Assembly (NCBI GenBank): GCA_016617855.1
Contig: JAECUM010093581.1
Location: 1 to 64,000, forward strand
Source of the DNA: Megalonaias nervosa
Lineage: Eukaryota; Mollusca; Bivalvia; Unionida; Unionidae
Reading direction: 5' to 3'
Length of the DNA: 64,000 nucleotides
A model generated the notes under the pieces. It did not search any database, was not told the DNA's origin, and saw only the letters and a program-made list of their open reading frames with translations. Every line of letters starts with the position of its first letter. The stretch's first letter is position 1. This document shows, piece by piece, positions 53,801 to 62,880 of the stretch. The position numbers and the translations under genes were made by a program.

Positions 53801-56800
53801 TCCTTCAGCATGTGTATCAATAATTGTCCACACTCTCATGTCGCATTGTTATTGCATGCATTTTGCCTCAATAAAAAGGATCAACAGTTAATAAAGGAAA
53901 CAGACAAGTAAATTCTAACAGGTCATTCAATTGTTTACCTCATGCATACCCAGGGATGTACTTAGTAAGGTGGTGTATTCCACACCTTGTGCCCACTACA
54001 GCATGCTGCTTCCTCCTGCAAGGGAGATGATCTCTACACATATCATGTCCAGGGAAGACACACACACACACACACATCCTGTTCAAGATTGGCAGTCTGC
54101 CCATTAGGCTAGAGAAGAGGATCAGATCAGTATCCCAATGAATCTTTGTGGGATGTGGGGCCATTCACCTCATGTTCCTTGGTCCTTTTTGACCCTGTGG
54201 GCTACTGGACCTTGTCCATACAGTAGAGGTGATGCAACTTGTGTCCCGCCATCACCTCCTCAGCTTGGAAAGCTAGAGGCATCACATCGTCAAGGGAAGA
54301 CAGTTGATATCATCTCCCTCCTGCAACTCTTAGCTCAACAGCCCCTACTTACCATGCTGAATTACATGCTGTGGCACAGAGCGCTCCTGTGCCCCCTCCA
54401 CAACTGACTGACTTAAGTGATACCCAATAACTCTCGAGTTCAGCGTATGCTAAACAATGGTGATGATTCCCTCTCTGTACTTGTCAACTCCAATGAGTTT
54501 AAAGTAGAAGCAGTACCACTGATTCATCTAATCAGGCCCACTCCTTTTCATCTGGATCAGGATGAAGTCTGGTCCTTTGATAATGCAGTAAACAAAATTT
54601 AATATCTCTTAATCCTGGACTTGTGCCCAAACCCATCTGGCAAACAGTCCAAAAAGATCCTTTCCAATTTTAGAAAAGATCTTGGTCACAAACTCAACGA
54701 GTCATTTCCAGCATTCTTGATTTCATTCAGGACACAGCAGTTGGTTCAGATTCACACCTTGCCAATCTTAATAATTATTCAGAGCTTCAGAGACCTGTCT
54801 ACCACTTTGTTTTGCCCAGGTCGAATCTTTCTTGTGTTTTGTCATCTTTAACCAAATCATCGTATGAACCATTCAGTAAGGCCTTCTTTCAGGACCTCAT
54901 ACTCAAGACTGTGTTTTGACATGCCATAGCAACTGCAGAGGAGATGAAGAGAGATTCATGCCTTGTCTGTCGACACTGGCTGTCTTCAGTTTAATAGGAA
55001 TGATGATTCCATTTCTCTTAATTTTCACTGTGATTTTTAGCTCAAAATCAGTTACTTTTGGTAGCTTCTCTACCTTGTCACGTCCGCCATGGATGAATTT
55101 GATTGTACTGAATGAATCTTACTAAGAGATTCAATAATAAAAAAATTTTAAAAAAAGAGTTGTTTTCTATAAAGCTGAAACTGGCTCCGAATCTAGGTCA
55201 GCAAAAGATACAAAGTTTCCAACTACTGCATGTTTATCTGGTTTAACAGAACTGAACTGAATTTTCTGGAAAATTTTCAAATCCAGTGAATAAAGTTATC
55301 ATTACAATAACATGTAATGAAATAAAAATAAAATAAAAGAGAATTTAAAACTAACACACAAGCAATTAAATTACAAATACATAACAACCAATAGATCCCA
55401 GTCTCAGCTGAATCTGTTTTGTGGATGATCAAGATAGACTCTAATGCACAATGAGGTCCGTGTTTCTGTCTCAGTGCCTCAAAAAGAAAAAGAAAGGATA
55501 AGAAACGTCATTTCTTTTCTCTTAAGTACTCAGCAGATGTTTTGGCTGCCACTAAATAATGGTGGATTGCCACTACAATCAAAAGAGCATATCAGTCCTT
55601 ATCAATCAAAACCTTACCTTTATGAAACTAAAAGCCCATGAGGTTCAAGCTATTGCTGCCTCATGTGCCCATTGAAATCATTCTTCCTTGGAGGACATCA
55701 TCAAGGCAGCATTTTGGTAATTCCATACTACCTTCTCCTCTTTCTACCTTTGCATGTTAGCACAAGAAAGCATAGGAATTTTTTCTCTGCAACACAATGT
55801 TATGGCACAACATGTGGCCCAGAGAGACACCAACATTCTATAACATGGCCCTCTTCATCATTGGTGAATGCATAAAATTTTATGTTGTTGATCAGTTTAA
55901 CGAGAGCATCTAACATCCCAAGTGTCCAATTCATCTATGCAGTAGTGATAAATTATTGCGGCTATTAAAATGTAGTTTTTGCGAGGAGGGACTAATTTTA
56001 ATTATGCAGTACTTACCCATCGCTTCTGCTAAATGTCCCAACTCTGATGGCTTGATGTAATGGTGTACTGTGAAAAGTTGACCATTCTGCACATGGAGTA
56101 TGGAAGGTGCACGAGTGGTTTGCATTATACTGACAATTCAGCCCTCTGTGGGAGGATGTATTGACATCAAACTGACGATGTTTTTTTGGCATAAAAAAGT
56201 AAATCCATGCAATAGCAATAGGTAAGTATTAGTTTACCTCCGCCAATAAAAAAGCCATAACTTTCAATTTGAACTGTTTATACCTTACTTTTGCAGTGGC
56301 ATGTCTTGTGCTGTTATAGTACTTTTCTAATTTTCATTGACTTATGGGCTGCTTTATTTGTAATTTTCTTAGTGTTTGAAATTTTTTGACATGATTTGGA
56401 CAGTTCATGTCTAGGACACAGTGATTAGCTTTGACACATGTAATGCCAGTAGACTTTACTTATTGTTACAAAGCAGTAGCAGTTACAGAGCTTCAGTTAT
56501 TAATCATTGTCATTATTTAAAACTCATGTCATGAAACTTACTAGAAAATAAGATTTGTTTTGTATTAATTGTAACTCATTTCTCACTTGGAAATGCAAGA
56601 ACAGCAGAATTTTACAATTCTACTGGACACTGGAATCTCAGATCTAACTCCTCTATATTGAAAGTTTTTAGGTCTCATTTGGGAAATTTTTAGGTCCCAA
56701 TTGGGAAATTTTTAGGACCCAATAGGAAATCTTTAGGTCTCATTTGGGAAATTTTTAGGTCTCAATTGGGAAATTTTTAGGTCCCAATTGGAAATTTTGT

Positions 56801-58681
56801 GGTCACAATTGGGAACTTTTAGGACCCTATTAGGAATGTTTAGGCCCAGTTTGGATTATACAAACTGGGCCCAAATTCTGCCCCCTTAAAGCCAATGGAA
56901 AATCCCTGACACACATTCAGCAACATCAGATTTCACACATTATTCATGTCTCAGTTTGTTCTTATGCTTATCCCTTTTCCATGTTGCATCTAGAACAAAT
57001 TATTCTTGATCCTGCATCTTGTGTGTATTCCCTGGTATTATTCAAGTGTGTTATGTTCTCAGTTATATACTGAACTATATGAAACATTGTATCAGGAGAG
57101 AAAAGAGATCAGTTATTTTTCTCCACTGCATCTTGTTCACTCAAAGTATCATGATTGTTGACACAATTAATGATATAAGTGAAGGGATTGGAACATGTCT
57201 CCTTCATAGTAACCTCTGTGTGTTAGATGATTGGAACATGTCTCCTTCATAGTAACCTCTGTGTGTTAGATGATTGGAACATGTCTCCTTCATAGTAACC
57301 TCTGTGTATTAGATGATTGGAACATGTCTCCTTCATAGTAACCTCTGTGTATTAGATGATTGGAACATGTCTCCTTCATAGTAACCTCTGTGTGTTAGAT
57401 GATTGGAACATGTCTCCTTCATAGTAACCTCTGTGTGTTAGATGATTGGAACATGTCTCCTTCATAGTAACCTCTGTGTATTAGATGATTGGAACATGTC
57501 TCCTTCATAGTAACCTCTGTGTGTTAGATGATTGGAACATGTCTCCTTCATAGTAACCTCTGTGTGTTAGATGATTGGAACATGTCTCCTTCATAGTAAC
57601 CTCTGTGTGTTAGATGATTGGAACATGTCTCCTTCATAGTAACCTCTGTGTGTTAGATATAGAATAGTGCATAGAAATGAAAGTAAAAAATCTATACATT
57701 TTCATTTAATTTCCTGGCCATGTATTTCATAGATGCTTTATTCCTCATATATAACATTTATCTTGAATGTTTTTGCTGGCAGGATTATTTCCCCCACAAG
57801 ATCTTCATTGCATTGAGTATGAGATGTACATCAAGCGTGTCACATCAGCTGATCATGAGAACATTTGCTGAACTAGTATTAATGTTAGCTATTGAACCGT
57901 TTGGTTTGCATATGTTCAATTGTTCTGAAAATTTTGTTAATTTGGAGAGCATTGGGACTAGATAAAGTCTGAAAATTTACTTCATTATGTACAAAAGCCA
58001 TTATGATCCTTTTGGTTTACTGTGCTATTTATTTCTGTTTCAGACTTTCATGGTACATAAATAGAACTTTGTGGCCACAATTAATATATTAATGTATATT
58101 TTAAAGATATCTCAACATACGTAACTTTTGTATTGACCAAAGAAATTTTAAAAAATGCATCCATAAACATTCACTGTTTTAAGAATTTGCATTATTGACA
58201 TAAAATTTACCAAATTGTTTAAGAAATCTGTATTACATATGCTGGTGTAGTGACTGTGTTATTTTTGCCTTTCCAGAGTCATGGAAATAATAAAGACCTT
58301 TGTATGAATTGTGCTTTACTTCAAGAAGGAAATGTACACAGTAATATGGCACCTTTACCAGTCCAACCACAGTGCATTCCACAAAATGCATTAGTACAAC
58401 ACACATCAACATCACAGCACCTCGGTAATGGTGGGACTTCAGGTTGTCGTCAGTGTGGACTGTGTAGAGTTAGTTTCAGTATAGATGGCACTGCATTACA
58501 GTGTCCTGATTTGAATGCTAATGAGATGGACTCAAGTGGACTAAGGCCTGAAGATTTGGCTGGTTATGACCCAGAGCTCACTGAGACGGAAAATCCTCAC
58601 TATTACAGTATTAACCAAGTATTGTATGATGCTCATGTCGAACGGGTAGAACGGCATGGAGTTATTTTCAAGAATACTTGA
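32809..58681 (+). CDS. host gene, five coding exons, FAM104/VCF1-like
   Basis: Exons at 32809-32840, 39469-39558, 46294-46333, 51903-51970 and 58279-58681 have AG/GT borders, consistent phases and total 633 nt, giving 210 residues plus stop. The N-terminal part is basic (PDGRKRGRSLDSDCDECLP, SKRINRLQIK), the middle Lys/Arg-rich (GKGRRTKRQKK), the next part Gln/Pro/Cys-rich, and the C-terminus has YYSINQVLYDAHVERVERHG. That end resembles the C-terminal motif of FAM104/VCF1-2 nuclear cofactors of the p97/VCP ATPase (INQ-x-L-x-x-AH...RG). The basic N-terminus would fit nuclear location. Introns of 5.5-6.7 kb hold repeats only. Splicing is predicted from sequence; the family call rests on the C-terminal motif. 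Confidence 0.6.
32841..35825. other. intron 1, first part
   Basis: Non-coding DNA. A (GAT)n tract near 35548-35568 and a (CT)n tract near 35733-35763 are present. No other structure recognised. Confidence 0.45.
35826..35946 (+). repeat. four copies of TTTTCRGACRY near the Tigger remnant
   Basis: TTTTCGGACAC at 35826 and 35843, TTTTCAGACGT at 35893, TTTTCAGACAC at 35936. A nearby palindromic CCGTATTTACGGTATATT (35808-35825) looks like a transposon end. Confidence 0.55.
36141..37522 (-). pseudogene. pogo/Tigger-family transposase (CENP-B-like), nearly intact
   Basis: DDE transposase on the minus strand, inside intron 1. From ATG 37522 the frame runs with a single TGA at about 37394-37396. An AT-hook-like RPVGRPQKRP comes first, then a psq/HTH region (KQDIVNSAKLLGI, KFKIPKSTVNTW) and the CENPB-type HTH (WGEGFLKRYGFVLRSR). 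The DDE_1 domain has Asp in INMDKTPMYFD, Asp in LIMDSFRAHITDD and Asp in TSKLQPLDVSINK. C-terminal of DWVVNAMDTLKEK the frame runs into simple repeats, so the 3' end is probably lost. The TTTTCRGACRY repeats beyond may be its terminal binding sites. Confidence 0.85.
37625..38645 (-). mobile_element. 5'-truncated LINE reverse transcriptase fragment
   Basis: On the minus strand the order is FIDFKKAFDRVWHAVL, GCILSPTLFNIFLERVME, the catalytic LRFADDIDGLAGDE, then the thumb and connection block (38257-37802) with ERVTSFKYLGSIITDEG and LYACETWTLTSDLQRR, and a terminal basic region with LGWQKQSC near 37720. Several frames are used, so it is dead. This reverse-transcriptase type is abundant in cnidarians, molluscs and other invertebrates. 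Endonuclease domain absent. Confidence 0.85.
38646..39468. repeat. 39-bp minisatellite (38688-38930) and rest of intron 1
   Basis: Six copies of a unit with GGAGGGCTATTTAGACTGCC and AAATAGTGAATCATCTGTT between 38688 and 38930. No further structure up to exon 2. Confidence 0.85.
39469..39558 (+). CDS. host gene exon 2
   Basis: Pyrimidine-rich tract and TTACAG before, GTGAGT after. Encodes PDGRKRGRSLDSDCDECLP then ISKRINRLQI, highly non-random in an A+T-rich intron. Confidence 0.7.
39605..42864. repeat. 48/63-bp satellite array with 1,064-bp higher-order repeat
   Basis: The basic unit is 48 bp (CCAGTAGATTCCATTGGTTG, TTTATAACCCATCTTATATC, TGTAATAG); some units carry an extra TTTTTAACCCAGTTG of about 15 bp. 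Both strands are open for long stretches (347 codons at 40753-41796 on plus). Blocks 40255-41318 and 41319-42382 are nearly identical at an offset of 1,064 bp. The open frames follow from the unit being a multiple of three, and I do not regard them as genes. Confidence 0.95.
42865..43877. mobile_element. about 1-kb TIR element inserted in the satellite
   Basis: The ends are inverted: CACTGTATTATCGCAG at 42870-42885 and, reversed, CGCTGTATTATCGCTG at 43857-43872. A second inverted pair lies inside (CTCTATATTATCGCAG at 43071 and CTCTATATTATTGCG reversed at 43841-43855). Satellite sequence continues on both sides. No ORF; (TTA)n near 43360-43387. Superfamily unknown. Confidence 0.7.
43878..44190. 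repeat. satellite array, second block
   Basis: Continuation of the 48/63-bp family after the insertion. Confidence 0.9.
44191..45325. other. non-satellite insert between satellite blocks
   Basis: A short repeat of GAACAGGGAGAAGTGAGAG (about 44232-44300), then A+T-rich DNA without a gene. It may be another insertion, but no inverted ends were found. Confidence 0.45.
45326..45945. repeat. satellite array, third block
   Basis: About 13 further units of the same family, mostly of the simple 48-bp type. Confidence 0.9.
46294..46333 (+). CDS. host gene exon 3
   Basis: 40 nt between TTTCAG and GTAAGTA. Completes a Lys codon with exon 2 and adds SASTSQEDNEKGE, ending in phase 0. Confidence 0.6.
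46334..47981. other. intron 3, first part
   Basis: Non-coding. A short (AC)n tract at about 47628-47650. No gene recognised. Confidence 0.45.
47982..48722. repeat. 56-bp minisatellite, about 13 copies
   Basis: The unit contains TGACTGTCACTGCACTCTGA, CAAGACTATCCAAGTGTTCT, then TACATCTG. Two variants, CATCTGCATGAGTCTG and CATTTGCTTGGCTCTG (or CATCTGCTTGGCTCTG), are interspersed. Confidence 0.95.
48723..49554. other. intron 3 middle, no feature
   Basis: A+T-rich; nothing recognised. Confidence 0.4.
49555..49893. repeat. two short minisatellites
   Basis: 49555-49700: three copies with TACTTGTGAAAGCC. 49752-49893: three copies of about 49 bp with ATGCAGTGAACTGATAGAAG and CAAAGATTTAGGTGA. Confidence 0.8.
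50096..50765. repeat. 49-bp minisatellite, about 13 copies
   Basis: The unit contains GAATCAAGTACCTGAATAAA, TAACTGTAATGAAATGAATA and AACAGAGTT; the first and last copies are shortened variants. Confidence 0.95.
50851..51008. mobile_element. hAT-type MITE with 8-bp target duplication
   Basis: 158 bp, beginning CAGGGGTCTCAAACTC and ending GTTTGAGACCCCTG. The 8-bp TTCTAAAC stands directly before (50843-50850) and after (51009-51016). The 8-bp duplication and CAGGGG ends are typical of hAT elements. The G+C-rich inside stands out from its surroundings. Confidence 0.92.
51017..51902. other. intron 3, last part
   Basis: A short triplication of ACAAAGTAAATCAAAGACA near 51130-51215; otherwise nothing recognised up to exon 4. 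Confidence 0.45.
51903..51970 (+). CDS. host gene exon 4
   Basis: 68 nt between TTACAG and GTAAGC. Encodes TEVVRLGKGRRTKRQKKELN and SE plus two bases. Confidence 0.6.
51971..52574. other. intron 4, first part
   Basis: Non-coding; nothing recognised. Confidence 0.4.
52575..52990. repeat. 38-bp minisatellite, decaying rightwards
   Basis: The unit contains AGCAGACTACTGTCAGTCAC and CTTATTTGTAGTGATTCT. About five close copies, then several diverged ones to about 52990. Confidence 0.85.
52991..56659. other. intron 4, middle
   Basis: Non-coding DNA with an (AC)n tract at about 54057-54075. Short open frames lack coding features. No transposon ends identified. Confidence 0.4.
56660..56870. repeat. 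22-bp minisatellite
   Basis: About nine copies of a unit with TTTTTAGGTCYCAATTGGGAAA. Confidence 0.85.
57187..57655. repeat. 43-bp minisatellite, about 11 copies
   Basis: The unit contains GATTGGAACATGTCTCCTTC, ATAGTAACCTCTGTGTGTTA, then GAT; copies differ mainly at GTGT/GTAT. Confidence 0.95.
57656..58278. other. intron 4, last part
   Basis: A+T-rich sequence leading to the exon 5 acceptor; no other feature. Confidence 0.4.
58279..58681 (+). CDS. host gene exon 5, terminal
   Basis: The acceptor is CCAGAG, using the second AG (58277-58278); the first AG (58275-58276) would shift the frame into a stop. Encodes 134 residues to TGA 58679-58681, including four CxxC-type cysteines and the C-terminal YYSINQVLYDAH motif. 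Confidence 0.7.
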
Positions 58682-58876
58682 TTTCCAATTATCATTATGT
58701 GGAACGGGTTCAACAGCATGGAGTTATTTTCAAGAATACTTGATTTCCAATTATCATTATGTAGAATGGGTTCAATGCCATGGAGTTATTCTCAAGAATA
58801 CTTGATTTCCAACTATCATTATTTGGAATGGGTTCACTGCCATGGAGTTATTCTCAAGAATGCTTGAGAAATATCC
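58637..58876 (+). repeat. 62-bp tandem repeat including the host gene's final codons and stop
   Basis: Four units start at 58637, 58699, 58761 and 58823. Unit 1 contains the last 14 codons and TGA of exon 5; units 2-4 repeat GGAACGGGTTCAACAGCATG, GAGTTATTTTCAAGAATACTTGA-like sequence in what is now 3'UTR. Confidence 0.9.
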
Positions 58877-59235
58877 GTTTATGATTTGTTCTATAATAGG
58901 TTATTTTTCTTGTCTACATTTCAAATGAAGAAATGTTGCCATGTTGTCATTTTCACTTTTTTTCCCAAAAATATCTGCTGTTGTTAATATTTTGTTGCCT
59001 TTAATGGCTGTAAATAATATAGTTCATCATACATTTGTCTTTGTCAGCATGTTCATTAAGTAATGAAAGATGAAAAAAATATTGAAACTGTTATCAATGC
59101 CTTATTAGCTCTACTGGTCAGAAGACTTTATTTGATGTCTTGTCTATTGTCTGTACATCCATCCATTAGTACGGATTTATTATTTCCTTCTAAACTATTT
59201 TGATTATTCTCATGAAAACCTTGCACACACATTTA
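58877..59235. other. probable 3'UTR or flank of the host gene
   Basis: A+T-rich. No canonical AATAAA was identified with confidence. Confidence 0.35.
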
Positions 59236-59555
59236 TCACAGGGTTTAATTGGTCCTAAATGAGTGTCAGTCTGACCTTCAACATGACCATCATGATGTTG
59301 GTTCTAAATGAGTGTCAGTCTGACCTTCAATATGACCATCATGATGTTGGTTCTAAATGAGTGTTAGTCTGACCTTCAATATGACCATCATGATGTTGGT
59401 TCTAAATGAGTGTTAGTCTGACCTTCAACATGACCATCATGATGTTGGTTCTAAATGAGTGTCAATCTGACCTTCAATATGACCATCATGATGTTGGTTC
59501 TAAATGAATGTCAGTCTGACCTTCAACATCACCATAGTGATGTTGGTCCTAATAA
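59236..59555. repeat. 49-bp minisatellite, six copies
   Basis: The unit contains CTAAATGAGTGTCAGTCTGA, CCTTCAACATGACCATCATG, then ATGTTGGTT. It appears to have expanded from one segment of the dispersed repeat that also occurs at 59640-60130 and 63230-64000. Confidence 0.9.
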
Positions 59556-60148
59556 TCGGACCTTCATCATGATCATATTAATGGCAATCATGAGAATTAC
59601 AACTTCTGTGCATATTGGTCATATCAACATGGGGACATTGCACTTGAGACTTTTTATGATGTCTGATTGGTCCTAAATGAAAATGATGCTTGTCTGAAAT
59701 CCAACATGGCCACTGTGGTGGTCTTCTTGAAAATCTCATTATCACTTCTCTTTCTGAACAGATGGTTGTATCAGCTTGGTGATTTTATTCAGAAAGACTT
59801 ATTATAATATGTAAGTGAAAATGGTACCAATATGACTAAAATTGTTAAAGCTATGTTAAAAATCCCAAAACACATGTACACTATCAGGGTGCCATGGCAG
59901 CCATCTTACAAATGTTGACATTGCTGCTACACCTTCATCTGTTCATCCATTGATTAGTACAAATTCTTTTATCACTGCTTCTCCTAAACTACAGGGAGGA
60001 TTGATTAGTACAATTTTACCTAAACTAGTGACAAAGCTTTACACACACTTTCATCCCAGTGTCTAGTTGGTCCTAAATAAAAATGTTAATCTGACTTCCA
60101 ACATTTCCACTATAGTGGTTGTCTTTAAAATCTTATTGTTGCTACTTC
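59556..60148. repeat. degenerate dispersed repeat
   Basis: Recurring phrases such as TTGGTCCTAAATGAAAATG, TCCAACATGGCCACT and GCCATCTT link this segment to 63230-64000. Confidence 0.55.
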
Positions 60149-60412
60149 TTTTGAACAGATTGTCATGTTGACACAGGGTTTTCTTCTTTTGAACAGATTG
60201 TCATGTTGACACAGGGTTTTCTTCTTTTGAACAGATTGTCATGTTGACACAGGGTTTTCTTCTTTTGAACAGATTGTCATGTTGACACAGGGTTTTCTTC
60301 TTTTGAACAGATTGTCATGTTGACACAGGGTTTTCTTCTTTTGAACAGATTGTCATGTTGACACAGGGTTTTCTTCTTTTGAACAGATTGTCATGTTGAC
60401 ACAGGGTTTTCA
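60149..60412. repeat. 38-bp minisatellite, seven copies
   Basis: The unit contains TTCTTCTTTTGAACAGATTG and TCATGTTGACACAGGGTT. Confidence 0.95.
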
Positions 60413-60658
60413 AAGCAGTTAATGTTATTGGTTTAAAAAAAAAATTACAGGGTGCCAATTTGACTTCTGACAGCAGTCTTGAAATGTTATTCCTTTTGAA
60501 TGGATGGTCATATTGACATGGGTTTACACTAAAACACTTCTTTTTGAAAATGGTGGATGATTTGACCTCACAAAATAACCACTATGGCTATCTTTAAAAT
60601 CTTTGTATTGCTATTCTCCCAGAACATTTGGTTGTATTGGTGTGGGCTTTCTGCTAAA

Positions 60659-60660
60659 AC

Positions 60661-60701
<41 letters not shown>

Positions 60702-60720
60702 TATATACATATACAGATAC
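60659..60720. repeat. (TA)n(CA)n microsatellite
   Basis: Compound TA then CA tract, then TATACATATACAGATACA. Confidence 0.95.
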
Positions 60721-61879
60721 AGCTGGTCCTCAATAAAAATGGTGCAGATATGGCCTCCCAAATTAGGTACCAGAGCAACCATTATGTGGATCTTGATCTT
60801 GTTAAAATTACTCCTGAATTGATGTTTGAATATTATGTTTTTTAAACTTATGGCGGAATAAAGCAGTACCTACATTAAAATCCAGCTTCCAGAATGGTAT
60901 TTTTGTACTTCACTGAGCATATGAAACAAGGTACATGTACTTGTACAAATTAATTTTGACCAGATTTTAATTTAGTTGTATTCCAGATAAAGAAATTGAT
61001 AGTCAGCACATGGACATTGATTTTAATGTTAAGTCTTGACTCCAGTTTTCACCTGCATATGTGTGATCATTCTTAATCTGAAAATATAGAATCCTTGATC
61101 AGAAAATCTGGAAATTTCAAGAAACATCATTAATTTTTGTTGACCCATCCATTTTCTTAACTGGTTCATGGAGAAGTTGACTTTTAAAAATGTTTCAACA
61201 AATAAAATGAAGTCTTTTCATGCACCTTATTCCCTCTGGCATTGTTAATCATGTTTGGATGAGAATATGTTTAAAAAAATTAATTAGGACTGTTTCTCCT
61301 CTTGTGCACTGTATTTAGCGAACACTGAGCATATATTTGCATGATCTACAGAAAGTAGACAATTTAGCAAGGAGAGAAGTTTTGTATATCAATTAGTTGT
61401 ATATTTGCATTTGTTCACACAGACTTTGATTATTTATTTAGTAGGAATTAAAGCATTTTATTTAGATTTATTTTGAAATCATTTTAATAAAAATTGATAA
61501 ATTCATAAAGGATTTTTGAAGAATTATATAAGATGTGAGACAGAAATTTATAAAATAGTACAATATATGCCAATATAAACATAAGGGGATGTAACTCAGC
61601 ATGATATGTACTGGTGCATCTGGAGGAAAGTAGGAACAGCAGAACATTAGTTATGCTATGATTTGACAACATGAAAAAAAATGCAGCAGAGGAGGAAATT
61701 GTTCTCTGGGATGTTATTTTGTCACAGTGTGTTGAGATTGTTATTATAAAAATGCATAATTTTGGAAATTTAAAAAAAAATCAACATAAACTCTCAGGTC
61801 TGGAATTGTAATTAAAAATGGATATTTGCACAGAATACTGGAAGACATGATTGTTCAGTTATCATCTATCCATGATATC
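60721..61879. other. A+T-rich non-coding DNA
   Basis: No feature recognised. Confidence 0.4.
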
Positions 61880-61951
61880 AGCTCCAGGGTCAAAGACCAT
61901 TGTCAGCTCCAGGGTCAAAGACCATTGTCAGCTCCAGGGTCAAAGACCATG
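61880..61951. repeat. 25-bp tandem triplication
   Basis: Three copies of TCAGCTCCAGGGTCAAAGAC followed by CATTG or CATGG. Confidence 0.9.
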
Positions 61952-62412
61952 GTAGAGACTTTTGTACTGCACTTGAATTATGATGAACATGTATAAAACA
62001 ATTTTTTGGTTACCAGATATTGGATTCTAAAGAGATGGTTTCAGTACTCAGCAGTGACAAGTGTAAAAGGACAGAAGAAACAGATTTATTGTGAATGACT
62101 GGAAATTCTTTTCAGTCAGGAGAACATCAGTCACTTTGAGGGACTCTTGTTTATTTAGATTTAATGTACACCCAGCTGCAGTCACTACATAATGTACTTG
62201 CAGATCACAGTGTGTGTTCTACTCATCATCTCAGAGCTGTTGCAATGTGATGGGCATCACACATCGATAAAGAAAAGGCTATTTATGACTCACGAATTAG
62301 TTTTGAGGCCTTTGCTTCATTTGATGTTTGGAAAGAAAATTGCTCTGGGTCAAATTTGAAGATGGGGGAACATTTTTTAAAACAAAATTGTACATTCCTA
62401 AATCTGATTGTA

Positions 62413-62880
62413 TGCAAGATATTAGCCTTTGCTATAAGGGCTTTGGATATGCAAGATATCATCATCCTTTGCCATACAGGCATTGGGTATGCAAGATATC
62501 ATCAGCCTTTACCAGAAGGGCTTTGGATATGCAAAATATCACCAGTCTTCACCATAAGGGCTTTGGACATGCAAGATATCATCAGCCTTTGCCATAAGGG
62601 CTTTGGATATGCAAGATATGAGCGTTTGCTATATGGGCTTTGGATATGCAAGATATCATAAGCCTTTGCCATAATGGCTTTGGATATGCAAGATATCAGC
62701 CTTTTCTCTAAGGGCTTTGGATATGCAAGATATCAACCTTTGCTATAACGGCTTTGGATATGCAAGATATCATCAGCCTTTGCCATAAGGGCTTTGGATA
62801 TACAAGATATCTTTGGACTTACCCATAAGGGCTTTGGATATACAAGATATCATCCACCTTAGCCATAAGGGCTTTGGATT
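62413..62880. repeat. about 40-bp minisatellite, about 12 copies
   Basis: The unit contains GGGCTTTGGATATGCAAGAT and ATCATCAGCCTTTGCCATAA, with length variants of about 29-40 bp. Confidence 0.9.
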
